A stretch of DNA of 64,000 nucleotides from Nitrosospira multiformis (GTDB taxonomy: Bacteria; Pseudomonadota; Gammaproteobacteria; Burkholderiales; Nitrosomonadaceae): contig NZ_QAOK01000005.1 in assembly GCF_003050865.1 (NCBI RefSeq), positions 84,726 through 148,725 of the forward strand, read 5' to 3'. The notes below the pieces were generated by a model, which was not told where the DNA came from, ran no database searches, and was given only the letters and a program-made list of their open reading frames with translations. The first letter of the stretch is position 1; the number at the start of each line of letters is the position of its first letter. The position numbers and the translations under genes were made by a program. Shown here piece by piece: positions 1-9,633 of this stretch.

Positions 1-955
1 ACTCGAGGCTCCGGAGCATCAAATCCGTTCCAGGTTTGCGGCCGCTGAAATCCACCCAAAGCTCGACCCGCTCCGCGGGTGCCAGCATGATGTATGGAAA
101 CGTTTGCGGGTCTTCCAGCAATCCTCCATCGGTGCCGATCGCTGTCAGGGGCGTACCGTCCTCCCACCCCAGCTTGTATATGCGCGAGTTGGAGCCATTG
201 AAAACGCGTATCCGATAGGCACGGGTTTTTACGGGAATAATGGCATCTGCCCGGCCATTGACCAGAATGGTGTCCCCAAGAAAGCCGGTCATCCGCTCAT
301 GCATTCCAAAAATGTATTGCAACTGGTTCCCCGCAGTAAAGCGGCGGTCCTGGATGGTCAGCGGAAGATCGTACTCCCCATCAGGCAAATCCAGCTTCCG
401 CTCCTGCTCGTCCCTTATGGTGATCAATCCCGCCTGGCCGCGATAGACTTGGGGTCCCGTCATTTCGTGGGGATGAGCGTGATACCAGTTTGTGCCTGCC
501 GGGTTCTTTACTTCAAACTCATACACGTACCTTTCACCCGGCTCTATCGCGTACATGGGATGACCATCCATTTTCTGGGGCACGTGCATGCCATGCCAAT
601 GCATGATGGACGGCTCGGGCAACTTGTTGTAATAAAAAATGCGCACCTTTTGCCCCTGGACAAGATTCATGATGGGTCCCAGATAACCCGGGGCGCTTTT
701 CAACAGGGCCGCTTGAGGCCCTTTCAATACTTTCCCGTCGTATCTGAAAACACTCGTGCTGGGCCCCGGTAGTATCGGGACCTCGGCTAATTGGGCGACA
801 AACTCGATTTCCACATCGGGCTTGAAATTCGGATCGGGTTTAGCGTTCAACATTCGTCTGTCTTGAGCTAACCCAAAACCAGGAAATGCCGCAGCCGCAG
901 TGCCAGCCAATAGATACTGCAAGAATTGTCGCCGCTTACGATCGTAATCTTTCAT
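1..955 (-). CDS. Multicopper oxidase, Tat-exported (3' end beyond window)
   Basis: The gene starts at the ATG at 955, behind an AAGGGAT ribosome site, and runs off the left edge, leaving about 318 N-terminal residues. The N-terminus (MKDYDRKRRQFLQYLL...) is a twin-arginine signal with a hydrophobic, Ala-rich core ending near FGLAQD, so export in folded form is expected. Two copper-binding motifs are visible: HWHGMH around residue 120 and WYHAHPHEMTG further on, as in type 2/type 3 copper sites of multicopper oxidases of the CotA/SufI/bilirubin-oxidase group. The C-terminal copper motifs lie outside the window, so enzyme activity cannot be confirmed. By family, a role in periplasmic copper or phenolic oxidation is possible; the substrate is unknown. 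Confidence 0.9.
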   Translation of the reverse strand, partial: MKDYDRKRRQFLQYLLAGTAAAAFPGFGLAQDRRMLNAKPDPNFKPDVEIEFVAQLAEVPILPGPSTSVFRYDGKVLKGPQAALLKSAPGYLGPIMNLVQGQKVRIFYYNKLPEPSIMHWHGMHVPQKMDGHPMYAIEPGERYVYEFEVKNPAGTNWYHAHPHEMTGPQVYRGQAGLITIRDEQERKLDLPDGEYDLPLTIQDRRFTAGNQLQYIFGMHERMTGFLGDTILVNGRADAIIPVKTRAYRIRVFNGSNSRIYKLGWEDGTPLTAIGTDGGLLEDPQTFPYIMLAPAERVELWVDFSGRKPGTDLMLRSLE

Positions 956-1151
956 GATTTATCCCTTTTTCCATGCTGCAACGGGTTTAGAACCTGGCAC
1001 CAGGGCATGAGCATTCAGGATTGCTCCTTTGGCAGCGAGGGAGGGAGAAATGCAGTTAAGTCTTGTATCCTGTCTACGATGAGACTTCCTTTCGCTACCT
1101 TGAATAACTGGAGTCGAGTGGGTCCGCTCATCTGCCGCTCCCGATAATGCA

Positions 1152-1517
1152 CTAATACTGCCACTTGAACTGCATCTCATCTTTCACCGCTCTTACCCCT
1201 TGCACCTCTCGTGCAACTTCAATCACTTTTTCCATGACGAGAATGGAACTCACCCTACCCGTCAATCTGACATTGCCTTGACTCGTTTCAACCCCGATCT
1301 CCTCGTCTCTAAGCGAGGGTTCTTCGGAAATCGCGGTTTTCACCCTGGCGGTAATGGCTAAATCTGCATTTTCATCCATATCGCGCCTGCCCGTCTTGCT
1401 GGCCATCTCCAGGTGCTCCTTTTCCTGTGCAGCCATCACGGAGCTAGCAGGAAGCCAAACAAGCAAGGCAGCAAAGAAGAACACGAGAAAACTGTTAATT
1501 GCATTCAGAAAAAGCAT
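1152..1517 (-). CDS. Exported BON-domain protein
   Basis: This 121-residue protein has an N-terminal hydrophobic signal (residues about 8-29, ending SSVMAAQ) and then one BON domain at about 50-118. The pattern TARVKTAISEEPSLRDEEIGV, a glycine-containing turn (QGNVRLTGRV) and a final AREVQGVRAVKDEM match the OsmY/BON fold. BON proteins are periplasmic and are thought to bind phospholipid or stabilise envelopes under osmotic or other stress. It lies upstream (in transcription order, downstream) of a cation ATPase and universal stress gene on the same strand, which fits a stress role. Substrate and partner are not evident. Confidence 0.85.
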   Translation of the reverse strand: MLFLNAINSFLVFFFAALLVWLPASSVMAAQEKEHLEMASKTGRRDMDENADLAITARVKTAISEEPSLRDEEIGVETSQGNVRLTGRVSSILVMEKVIEVAREVQGVRAVKDEMQFKWQY

Positions 1518-1577
1518 AAATGATCCCTGGAACTTGAACTTGGCAGGCAGTTAAATGGATCAGGCAGACAATTCATT

Positions 1578-4358
1578 CTAGCCTCTGCCCGCGTTTGCAA
1601 CAGGCATATATTTGCTCTGCTGCAGGCGTCTGACCACAAGCTTTTCAAATTCGGCCACTCCGAACACGAACAGTCCGGCACAGACTACCTTAAACCATTC
1701 CAGAAGGGTCAGGTCAGCCGAACCGAAAATATGTTGCATGACGGCAGCATGTGTAAACGCCAGCTGTAAGGGGATGCAGACGGCAATTGCCAGAAGCGCA
1801 TAACCATTGCCGGTGAGGCCTTCAAGGTTGATGACCGGATCAAGAATGTGGCGGCTGTTGATGAGATAGAACATCTCTGCGGCGACGATTGCATTGACCG
1901 CCATCGTGCGGGCCACTTCCAAACTCGTGCCGCTATCCAGTTCCCACAGGAAAAGGCCGAGCCCCCCGGTCATCATGAGAACGGAAACCATGACGACTCG
2001 CCAGATAAAGAAGCCGGACAGCAAAGGCTCGCCGGGAGGCCGCGGGCGACGCGACATGATATTGCCCTCCGTCGGCTCAAAAGCCAGCGCCAGGCCCAGC
2101 GTACTGGATGTAACCATGTTGATCCACAACACCTGGGCAGGTGTGAGTGGCAACGTCAGCTCGAATACGATTGCTGCAAGGACCACGAGGGCTTCTCCCC
2201 CATTGGTGGGCAACATGAAGAGAATGAATTTCTTCAGGTTGTCGTACACCGCGCGGCCTTCGCGAACGGCAGTGACAATCGTGGCAAAGTTGTCGTCAGC
2301 GAGTACCATGTCGGAGGCTTCCTTGGCCGCCTCCGTGCCTTTCATGCCCATCGCTACGCCCACATCGGCGCGCTTGAGAGCAGGGGCATCATTCACTCCG
2401 TCGCCTGTCATTGCCACGACCTGCCCGGCGTCATGCAGCGCCTCAATGAGACGCAACTTGTGCTCGGGGCTGGCACGGGCAAAAATGTCTGCGTGCATGA
2501 CCATGCCTCGCAGCGTCGCGTTATCCATTACGTCTATCTCGGGACCCGTGATAGCGGGCTTTCCTGCACCGATTGCCAGTTGCGCACCAATGGCGCGAGC
2601 CGTATCGACATGATCGCCGGTAATCATCTTCACGCGAATCCCGGCGCGATGGCATTCTTCCACGGCGACGATCGCTTCCTCTCGGGGGGGATCGATAATT
2701 CCGACCAGAGCAAGCAAACCGTAGCCCTTCTCCACATCCTCGAACCGTAATTGATGTGTGGCAGGAGCGGTACACTTGCAGGCAATTGCAAGCACACGCA
2801 ATCCCTGTGCCGCTGTTTCCGCAGCCATCCGGTTCCAGTAATCCGGGTCAAGCGGCACCAGGCTGTCGTGGCCGAACTGATGGGAACAGATATCGAGGAT
2901 ACGCTCAGGCGCTCCCTTGGCGAACAACCAGGACTCCCCGTCAGGATCGAGGTGGTGCGTAGCCATAAAGCGGTATTCAGATTCGAATGGAATGCAATCC
3001 ATCCTCGGCCACGCGCCCAGTGCCGCGTCCTGGACGAAGCCTGCCTTGTGTCCCAGAACAAGCAGCGCTCCTTCAGTCGGATCCCCGTCAATCCGCCACA
3101 AACCTTCTTCCTCTTCTCGCAGGGAGGCGTCATTGCACAGCATGCCGGCTCGCAGCGCCATTGAAAGCACAGGGCGCTTGCTAGCCTCCATTACCTTGCC
3201 ATCGACGCTGAAGTCGCCAAACGGAGCGTAGCCTATGCCACCAACATTGAATACATGGCTGGCACAAACTACCCGCTGCACCGTCATTTCATTGCGCGTC
3301 AGGGTTCCAGTCTTGTCCGAGCAGATGACTGTAACTGAGCCCAAGGTCTCGACCGCAGGCAGACGGCGGATGATCGCCTTGTGCCGCGCCATCCGTTGTA
3401 CTCCGATCGCCAGGGTAACGGTCATGATCGCCGGCAATCCCTCGGGAATTGCAGAAGCAGCCAGCGCGACCACCATCAGGAACATCTCCGTTGGGGGATG
3501 ACCGCGAACAAGCGTGCCGAAAATGAATGTCGACCCCGCCACCCCAAGGATAACCACGGCCAGTCCTCGCCCAAAACGGTTGATCTGGCGGAGCAGTGGC
3601 GTATCGCGGCTCTCGATGCCTGCCAGCATCGTACTTATCCTGCCAAATTCGGTACTCTCTCCCGTGGCAACTACAATCCCGGACGCTTGACCATAAACGA
3701 CAAAAGTGCCCGAGTACGCCATACTGTAGCGATCGCCCAAGGGCGCATCCTCCGCCACCGGTTCCACGCGTTTTTCCACCGGCACCGATTCGCCGGTCAG
3801 TGCGGCTTCCTCGATCCTAAATTCCCGCGCACTCAGCAAACGCACGTCCGCCGGAACCCTATCACCGGAAGAAAGCGCGACGACATCTCCCGGCACCAGT
3901 TCGGCCGCATCAATCTGTCGCCGGATTCCACCCCGAATCACGGTGGCATGTGGCGAAAGCATGGAGCGTATGGAGTCGAGAGCCTCTTCCGCCCTGCCTT
4001 CCTGAATGAAGCCGATGATCGCGTTGATCACTACTGCGCCCAGCAAGACGCCTGTATCCAACCAATGGTCAAGAAAAGCGGTGATGGCTGCCGCCCCTAG
4101 CATGACGTAGAGGAGAATGTTATGAAACTGCATCAGCAGACGCACCAGAGCGCTTCTGCGCTTCGGTGGCGCAAGACGGTTGGGTCTGTATTGTTCGAGC
4201 CTGCGCCGGGCTTCGGCGTCAGTCAATCCCTCAGGTGCGGTTTCAAGCTTTTGCTGCACAAAAGCCGGCTCGAGCGCGTGCCAGGGTTGCGGTGGGTATA
4301 GCTGCGCCTCAGGCTGAGGCTGATTATCCCCCTTTATCTGGGCAGAATCTCTTTGCAT
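1578..4358 (-). CDS. P2-type cation-transporting ATPase (Ca2+/Mn2+ class)
   Basis: This 926-residue P-type ATPase has the full set of motifs: an N-terminal cation-ATPase domain (LTDAEARRRLEQYRPN), the actuator TGES, PEGLPA in transmembrane helix 4, the phosphorylation site DKTGTLTRNEMT near residue 348, and the hinge TGDGVNDAPAL. A six-helix C-terminal region follows the last motif. PEGLPA rather than CPC places it among P2 pumps (PacL/PMA1-like, calcium, manganese or monovalent cations), not heavy-metal pumps. A TTG nine bases further upstream is in frame, but the ATG at 4358 is the more likely start. It is co-oriented with the universal stress gene upstream. The ion transported cannot be decided from sequence alone. 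Confidence 0.9.
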   Translation of the reverse strand: MQRDSAQIKGDNQPQPEAQLYPPQPWHALEPAFVQQKLETAPEGLTDAEARRRLEQYRPNRLAPPKRRSALVRLLMQFHNILLYVMLGAAAITAFLDHWLDTGVLLGAVVINAIIGFIQEGRAEEALDSIRSMLSPHATVIRGGIRRQIDAAELVPGDVVALSSGDRVPADVRLLSAREFRIEEAALTGESVPVEKRVEPVAEDAPLGDRYSMAYSGTFVVYGQASGIVVATGESTEFGRISTMLAGIESRDTPLLRQINRFGRGLAVVILGVAGSTFIFGTLVRGHPPTEMFLMVVALAASAIPEGLPAIMTVTLAIGVQRMARHKAIIRRLPAVETLGSVTVICSDKTGTLTRNEMTVQRVVCASHVFNVGGIGYAPFGDFSVDGKVMEASKRPVLSMALRAGMLCNDASLREEEEGLWRIDGDPTEGALLVLGHKAGFVQDAALGAWPRMDCIPFESEYRFMATHHLDPDGESWLFAKGAPERILDICSHQFGHDSLVPLDPDYWNRMAAETAAQGLRVLAIACKCTAPATHQLRFEDVEKGYGLLALVGIIDPPREEAIVAVEECHRAGIRVKMITGDHVDTARAIGAQLAIGAGKPAITGPEIDVMDNATLRGMVMHADIFARASPEHKLRLIEALHDAGQVVAMTGDGVNDAPALKRADVGVAMGMKGTEAAKEASDMVLADDNFATIVTAVREGRAVYDNLKKFILFMLPTNGGEALVVLAAIVFELTLPLTPAQVLWINMVTSSTLGLALAFEPTEGNIMSRRPRPPGEPLLSGFFIWRVVMVSVLMMTGGLGLFLWELDSGTSLEVARTMAVNAIVAAEMFYLINSRHILDPVINLEGLTGNGYALLAIAVCIPLQLAFTHAAVMQHIFGSADLTLLEWFKVVCAGLFVFGVAEFEKLVVRRLQQSKYMPVANAGRG

Positions 4359-4406
4359 ACCGGACAATCTGCGGAAGGTCAGCTTTGATATTTCGGAGAA
4401 TTCTGT

Positions 4407-5309
4407 TCAACGGCGAGGCCCGATTGTTATGAGCACATCGCACGAGGATTGCTCAAGAACATGCCGCGATACACTGCCCAGCAGCAGTTCCTCGAGACCG
4501 GATTTTCCATGTTTTCCCAAGACGATCAAGTCTGGCCTGGTTAGCTCTGCGTGATCACATATCACATGACCCGGATAGCCAAAAACAACCTCGCGGGTAA
4601 TTGCCCGATTATCCCCTTCCGGAATACCCGCAATAAACTGATTCAAATCGCGCCGGGCATCTTCTTCCGCTTTGACATGGTAGTCGTGAACGAGGTTGTT
4701 CCCAATGCCTGCCAACTGCATTTGCTCCTCCAGTACGACATCAAATACGTGTAGAAAATCGATTTTTGCCTCCGGTGCAATCTTCAGCGCCATCTGTACC
4801 GCACTTCTGGAGTTTTCGGAAAAATCAACTGGAACCAGCACTCGTCGATAGGATGTTATCGCTTCCTTCTTTATTACCAGCAAAGGAGTTTTAATCATCC
4901 GCGCCACCTTATCGGCTGTGTTGCCGAGAAAAATAGAAGTTAAAAAATGACCTCCATGCTCGCCAATAACCGTTAAATCCGCAGGCAACTCATCTGCTCT
5001 TGCAACAATCTCTTTCTCAGGTCTCCCAAACCTGACCGTTCTGGTACAGCGGATACCATGGTTATCCTGCAGATGCGCAGAGATCAGTCCTAACTCGCGT
5101 ATCGCCCGCTCGACGAGAACCACCTCGGCTGCCCCAGGCGTACTCTTGAGAACAAGCGCCAGCGTGTCGGGCAATCCTGCTTCTTTCACAGTCAACAAAT
5201 CAATTGTGTCCGACTCCAGAAGAGCTGCCAGCATGCCCGCTCGCTTACCCGCCCAACGGGAGAACTGGGAAAAGTCAATTGCTACCAGAATACTTTTAAT
5301 GTCACGCAT
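4407..5309 (-). CDS. Tandem universal stress protein (UspA family)
   Basis: Two UspA domains lie back to back. The first begins MRDIKSILVAIDFS and carries DLTVIGEHGGHFLTSIFLGNTADKV; the second begins SYRRVLVPVDFSENS and ends DLIVLGKHGKSGLEELLLGSVS. Both contain the G-x2-G-x9-G(S/T)-type nucleotide-binding loop in recognisable form. The start is placed at the ATG at 5309, because the family begins right at the first strand; an in-frame GTG at 5372 would add 21 unrelated residues. Usp proteins bind ATP or other nucleotides and act under starvation and stress. The gene is followed on the same strand by the P-type ATPase, 48 bp away, so an operon is likely. Confidence 0.88.
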   Translation of the reverse strand: MRDIKSILVAIDFSQFSRWAGKRAGMLAALLESDTIDLLTVKEAGLPDTLALVLKSTPGAAEVVLVERAIRELGLISAHLQDNHGIRCTRTVRFGRPEKEIVARADELPADLTVIGEHGGHFLTSIFLGNTADKVARMIKTPLLVIKKEAITSYRRVLVPVDFSENSRSAVQMALKIAPEAKIDFLHVFDVVLEEQMQLAGIGNNLVHDYHVKAEEDARRDLNQFIAGIPEGDNRAITREVVFGYPGHVICDHAELTRPDLIVLGKHGKSGLEELLLGSVSRHVLEQSSCDVLITIGPRR

Positions 5310-5445
5310 ACACCCAGATCGTACGCCAATTTGCTTCGTTCCAACCCTGATGGCTGGCAATAATCTTGCCACCCATCATTGCCATTAAACTCTTCGCTGC
5401 TACACTTTTCTCATTCGATTTTTGCTGCCAAGCTCGTTCCCTGAC

Positions 5446-6489
5446 TCAGGAACAAGAAATAATTACCTTCAGAGCACGTTCCTTCATTGCATTACTGAAG
5501 GCATCGTAGGCGCTCATCATGTCGTCCAGCTTGAAATGATGCGTTATCAATTGTCCTGGTTGAATCCTGCCTGACGTCACCGTTTTCATGAGTAACGGCG
5601 TGGTCGCAGTATCGACAAGACCGGTTGTAAGCTTGATATTCTGAGACCACAATTTATCCAGATTCAATTGGACCGGCTTGCCGTGCACACCAATGTTGGC
5701 GATATGACCTCCTGCGGTGACGATAGCCTGGCAGATGTCGAAACTCATCGGTATTCCTATCGCCTCTATTGCCACATCGACCCCTCTGCTGCCGGTCAGT
5801 GCCATCACCTTTTCGACTGCCTTGCCGTCGCTGTTGTTAATGGTCCGGGTCGCTCCCAGTTTTTTGGAGACTTCCAGGCGATTATCATCGATGTCGATCA
5901 TAATGATTTCCGCAGGTGAATAGAACTGTGCCGTCAGTAATGTGGCCAGACCGATAGGTCCGCCTCCGACAATTGCTACTGTATCGCCCGGCTTGACCTG
6001 TCCGTTGACCACACCGCACTCGAAGCCTGTCGGCAAAATATCACTTAACATAACCAGCGCTTCTTCGTCGGCGCCAGGGGGAACGGAATAAAGGCTGTTG
6101 TCCGCAAATGGAATCCGGACATACTCCGCCTGAGTCCCGTCAATGAGGTTCCCCAAGATCCAGCCACCTCCATTTTCACAGTGTGAGTACATTCCTTTCT
6201 TGCAGTTGGCGCATTTGCCGCACGATGTAATGCAGGAAATCAGGACGCGGTCACCCACGCGGAAATTTGAAACATTCGTGCCTGCCTGATCGACGATTCC
6301 GACTCCTTCATGGCCCAGAATACGACCCTCGGCAACAGTAGGCACATCACCTTTCAGGATATGCAGATCGGTTCCGCAAATGGTTGTTTTCGATATTTTG
6401 ACAATTGCATCAGTCGTATTTTCAATGACAGGCTTTGGTTTGTCTTCCAGTTCGCGTTTACCTGGACCACGATATACAAGTGCTTTCAT
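5446..6489 (-). CDS. Zinc-dependent alcohol dehydrogenase (MDR family)
   Basis: This 347-residue medium-chain dehydrogenase has the catalytic zinc region CGTDLHILKG with GHEGVG, the structural zinc cluster CGKCANCKKGMYSHC, and a Rossmann motif VAIVGGGPIGLATLL. The order and length are complete. Family members oxidise alcohols or reduce aldehydes with NAD(P)H; the sequence alone does not name the substrate. An AAGGATG ribosome site precedes the ATG. The gene lies upstream of a universal stress gene on the same strand, and a divergent prfB lies on the other side of a region containing a 9-bp tandem repeat. Confidence 0.9.
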   Translation of the reverse strand: MKALVYRGPGKRELEDKPKPVIENTTDAIVKISKTTICGTDLHILKGDVPTVAEGRILGHEGVGIVDQAGTNVSNFRVGDRVLISCITSCGKCANCKKGMYSHCENGGGWILGNLIDGTQAEYVRIPFADNSLYSVPPGADEEALVMLSDILPTGFECGVVNGQVKPGDTVAIVGGGPIGLATLLTAQFYSPAEIIMIDIDDNRLEVSKKLGATRTINNSDGKAVEKVMALTGSRGVDVAIEAIGIPMSFDICQAIVTAGGHIANIGVHGKPVQLNLDKLWSQNIKLTTGLVDTATTPLLMKTVTSGRIQPGQLITHHFKLDDMMSAYDAFSNAMKERALKVIISCS

Positions 6490-6813
6490 GAGGGGTCATC
6501 CTTCATTCCAATGAATAATTGCTACGCCGTTACAGATAGTGTCAAGTATAGTTCGAGAGCTGCGACTATGAGGGGCGTGAAAGCGATATCATCACAGCCG
6601 GGTTTTGCGCGATGGCTTGGAGGAACAATTGTTCTCTACGTGAATCCACTGAATCCACTGAATCCACTGAATCCACTGAATCCACTGAATCCACTGAATC
6701 CACCTATCAATGATAATTTCCCCTTGCCGAAAGAGTCGGATCATCCCCATCCCAGCCTGAGGCTCCGCGCCGCTTCCTGTATAATTCCCTTTTATATTTT
6801 GAAAGCATTTTTC
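6490..6813. other. Divergent intergenic region adh/prfB
   Basis: The 324 bp between the two divergent genes contain seven exact copies of a 9-mer (listed separately) and a TATAAT hexamer at 6780-6785, 28 bp before prfB, that could be its -10 element. I see no good -35 box at the normal distance. Nothing else is recognisable. Confidence 0.5.
6641..6703. repeat. Tandem repeat, 7 exact copies of TGAATCCAC
   Basis: Seven uninterrupted, identical 9-bp units run head to tail. Because 9 is divisible by three, antisense reading frames across it show a WIQ repeat, but no gene is supported there. It sits about 150 bp upstream of the alcohol dehydrogenase and 110 bp upstream of prfB. Perfect identity suggests recent slippage and a copy number that may vary between strains. 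Confidence 0.95.
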
Positions 6814-7918
6814 ATGGAAGCAGAACACGTCAACGCTCTCACCCACCAGCTCGGCGATCTGGATAGCCGGGCAGCAGAACTGCGGAGGTATCTTTGACTT
6901 CGATACCAGGAAAACACGTCTGACCGAACTTAACCGGTTGACGGAAGACCCCGCAGTCTGGGATGACAACAAGCGTGCCCAGGAACTGGGGCGCGAAAAA
7001 AAGATGCTGGAAAGCGTCGTCATCAACCTGGAAACAATTTCCCGCCAGTTGCAGGATGCACGGGAGCTGTTCGAGATGGCGGAAGAGGAAGATGACGACC
7101 CTACTCTTCAAAGCGTGGCGCGCGACATCAGCCATTTGGAAAAAGCAGTGTCGGACATGGAATTCCGGCGCATGTTTTCCAACCCCATGGATACGAATAA
7201 CTGCTTCGTGGATATCCAGTCCGGCTCGGGCGGTACCGAAGCGCAGGACTGGGCCGCGATGCTGGAACGCATGTATCTGCGCTATTGCGAGCGCCGCGGC
7301 TATGAGGTGGAAGTCATGGAAGAGTCGCCGGGCGAAGTGGCCGGAATCAAGAGCGCGAGCCTCAAAATATCGGGTGAATATGCCTATGGCTACCTCCGCA
7401 CCGAAACCGGCGTCCATCGACTGGTGCGCAAATCGCCGTTCGATTCCGGCAATCGCCGTCACACCTCGTTTGCGAGTGTATTCGTCTACCCAGAAGTGGA
7501 TGAGACCATCGAAATCGATATCAATCCCGCGGACCTGCGGGTTGATACCTTCCGCGCTTCCGGTGCGGGCGGCCAGCACATCAACAAGACTGACTCTGCG
7601 ATCCGGATCACTCATAATCCTACCGGTATCGTCGTTCAATGTCAGAGCGGACGTTCGCAGCATCGTAATCGTGCGGATGCCATGGCCATGCTGAAATCGC
7701 GCCTTTTTGAAGCGGAACTGCGCAAGCGCAATGAGGAAAAGCAGGCGATAGAAGACACGAAAACCGATATCGGCTGGGGGCATCAGATCCGCTCCTATGT
7801 GCTGGACCAGGCGCGCATCAAGGACCTGCGGACGGGAGTGGAAAGCGGCAACACGCAGGCTGTACTTGACGGCGAGCTGGATGGTTTCATCGAAGCAAGC
7901 TTGAAACAAGGCGTATAA
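6814..7918 (+). CDS. prfB: Peptide chain release factor 2 with programmed +1 frameshift
   Basis: The first 27 codons (6814-6894) end at an in-frame TGA at 6895-6897. After shifting by one base, the reading frame continues from GAC at 6896 to the stop at 7916-7918, giving about 367 residues. The join reads ...[20 protein letters not shown]. The protein carries the ribosomal GGQ motif ([16 protein letters not shown]) and the RF2 signature region [14 protein letters not shown]2 recognises UGA and UAA; the frameshift lets RF2 control its own synthesis. An annotation starting at 6938 would miss the N-terminus. lysS follows after 12 bp. Confidence 0.97.
6884..6898 (+). promoter_or_regulatory. prfB programmed frameshift site
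   Basis: The sequence GGAGGTATCTTTGAC has a Shine-Dalgarno-like GGAGG three bases before CTT TGA C, matching the known RF2 autoregulatory slip site (AGGGGGTATCTTTGAC in E. coli). The peptidyl-tRNA on CTT slips forward onto TTT when RF2 is scarce. Confidence 0.95.
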
Positions 7919-7930
7919 GGGGATCGTGCT

Positions 7931-9469
7931 GTGGCAGATGATGATGCTTTAATAGATGATAAAAAACTTACAGAAACGCTAGAAAAGGTTCATGCAGAAC
8001 TCAAACTCGTTGAAGAGCGCCGCACTAAACTTGACGCGCTGCGTGCAACGGGCAATGCCTTTCCCAACGACTTTCCCCGCGAGCATTTTTCGGCGGACCT
8101 TCATCGCCAGTATGGCGAGCACGCCAACGAAACGCTGGAGGCAGAACCGATACCAGTGCGCGTGGCTGGCCGCATGGTCCTCAAGCGGGTCATGGGCAAA
8201 GCAAGCTTTGCCACCTTGCAGGATATGAGCGGTCGCATCCAGCTTTACATTGCAAAGGATGTAGCGGGCGACAGCGCATATGACGCATTCAGGCATTATG
8301 ATCTTGGCGACATATTAGGCGCAGAGGGCACCCTGTTCCGGACCCGCACCGGGGAACTGTCAGTACGGGTAACAAGCCTGAGATTGCTCACGAAATCGCT
8401 GCGACCGTTGCCGGAAAAATTTCACGGCCTGACCGACCAGGAGCAGAAGTACCGGCAGCGCTATCTCGACCTCATCACGAATGAAACCAGCCGCAAGGTG
8501 TTTATCGCGCGCTCCATGATCATCCAGGCCATTCGCGAGTTTCTGGCGGACCATGGCTATCTGGAAGTCGAAACGCCCATGATGCATCCTATCCCCGGGG
8601 GTGCGACTGCCCGCCCCTTCATCACGCATCACAACGCGCTGGACATGCAGCTGTATCTGCGCATCGCGCCCGAGCTTTATCTCAAGCGGCTGGTAATAGG
8701 TGGCCTGGAAAAAGTATTCGAAATAAATCGTAGCTTCAGGAATGAAGGGATTTCCACCCGGCACAACCCCGAATTCACCATGCTGGAGTTTTACGAGGCC
8801 TACCGGGACTATACGTATCTGATGGATCTTACCGAGGCTCTGCTGCGGGAGGTAACGCTAAAGGTGCTGGACGCCACCAGCTTCACGTATCAGGGGCGCG
8901 AGTTGGATCTGGCGCAACCCTTCGAGCGGCTCACCATCACCCAGGCTATCCGGAAATTTCATCCCGAATATACGGAGGCGCAGCTCGACGACCGTGCATT
9001 CCTGTTGAAGAAATTGCAGGAACTCGGAATTCCTCATAAACCCGAGGATGGTATAGGAGGATTACAGCTTACCCTGTTTGATGAAACTACCGAGCATTTG
9101 CTGTTCGACCCTACTTTCATTGTCGATTATCCGGCGGAAGTGTCGCCGCTTGCGCGTCGCAATGACAGGAATCCTGAGATAACCGACCGGTTTGAGCTCT
9201 ATATAGCCGGACGGGAGATTGCAAACGGATTTTCGGAGTTGAATGATCCGGAGGATCAGGCGGCGCGCTTCCTGGAGCAAGCCAGAGCCAAGGAAGCAGG
9301 CGATGCGGAAGCCATGCACTACGATGCCGACTACATCCGCGCACTCGAATACGGCCTGCCTCCCACCGCGGGAGAAGGTATCGGCATCGACCGGCTGGTC
9401 ATGCTCCTGACCGATAGCCCGAGTATCCGCGATGTCATCCTGTTCCCCCAGTTGCGGCGGGAGGATTGA
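7931..9469 (+). CDS. lysS: Lysyl-tRNA synthetase, class II
   Basis: This 512-residue protein starts at a GTG at 7931, preceded by AAGGGGATC. It has an OB-fold anticodon-binding domain (residues about 65-160, [21 protein letters not shown]) and a class II catalytic core with motif 2 ([18 protein letters not shown]) and motif 3 ([20 protein letters not shown]). It charges tRNA-Lys in the cytoplasm. The prfB-lysS pair is a widely conserved arrangement in proteobacteria, and the 12-bp gap implies cotranscription. A strong terminator follows. Confidence 0.97.
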   Translation: MADDDALIDDKKLTETLEKVHAELKLVEERRTKLDALRATGNAFPNDFPREHFSADLHRQYGEHANETLEAEPIPVRVAGRMVLKRVMGKASFATLQDMSGRIQLYIAKDVAGDSAYDAFRHYDLGDILGAEGTLFRTRTGELSVRVTSLRLLTKSLRPLPEKFHGLTDQEQKYRQRYLDLITNETSRKVFIARSMIIQAIREFLADHGYLEVETPMMHPIPGGATARPFITHHNALDMQLYLRIAPELYLKRLVIGGLEKVFEINRSFRNEGISTRHNPEFTMLEFYEAYRDYTYLMDLTEALLREVTLKVLDATSFTYQGRELDLAQPFERLTITQAIRKFHPEYTEAQLDDRAFLLKKLQELGIPHKPEDGIGGLQLTLFDETTEHLLFDPTFIVDYPAEVSPLARRNDRNPEITDRFELYIAGREIANGFSELNDPEDQAARFLEQARAKEAGDAEAMHYDADYIRALEYGLPPTAGEGIGIDRLVMLLTDSPSIRDVILFPQLRRED

Positions 9470-9491
9470 AAATCTGGATCGTTTCGATTGC

Positions 9492-9518
9492 CCGGAGTTG
9501 TCCAACTCCGGTTTTTTA
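9492..9518 (+). terminator. Intrinsic terminator after lysS
   Basis: A perfect stem CCGGAGTT / AACTCCGG with the four-base loop GTCC is followed by six T residues. It ends the prfB-lysS transcript 23 bp after the lysS stop. Confidence 0.93.
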
Positions 9519-9544
9519 TTGAATCGGCGAGCAAGCAGTACAAA

Positions 9545-9633
9545 CGTCATACCAGCGGAAGCCGGTATCCAGTGACGTTCAAAGCACGCCATTGTTGGTT
9601 TGCACTAGATTCCGGGTCAGGTCCGGAATGACG
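9545..9633. repeat. Small composite palindromic element
   Basis: An 89-bp unit is bounded by the inverted hexamers CGTCAT (9545-9550) and ATGACG (9628-9633). Inside each end is a hairpin: TACC-A-GC/GC-C-GGTA at 9550-9567 and ATTCCGG/CCGGAAT at 9609-9629. This is the form of REP/MITE-like elements that are common in betaproteobacteria. No coding capacity. Confidence 0.65.

Noticed and set aside
6641..6703. CRISPR array
   Set aside because: The repeat units are only 9 bp and have no spacers between them.
6592..7026. Minus-strand ORF with WIQ repeats
   Set aside because: The repeated WIQ comes only from the 9-bp tandem repeat; the frame overlaps prfB and has no other support.
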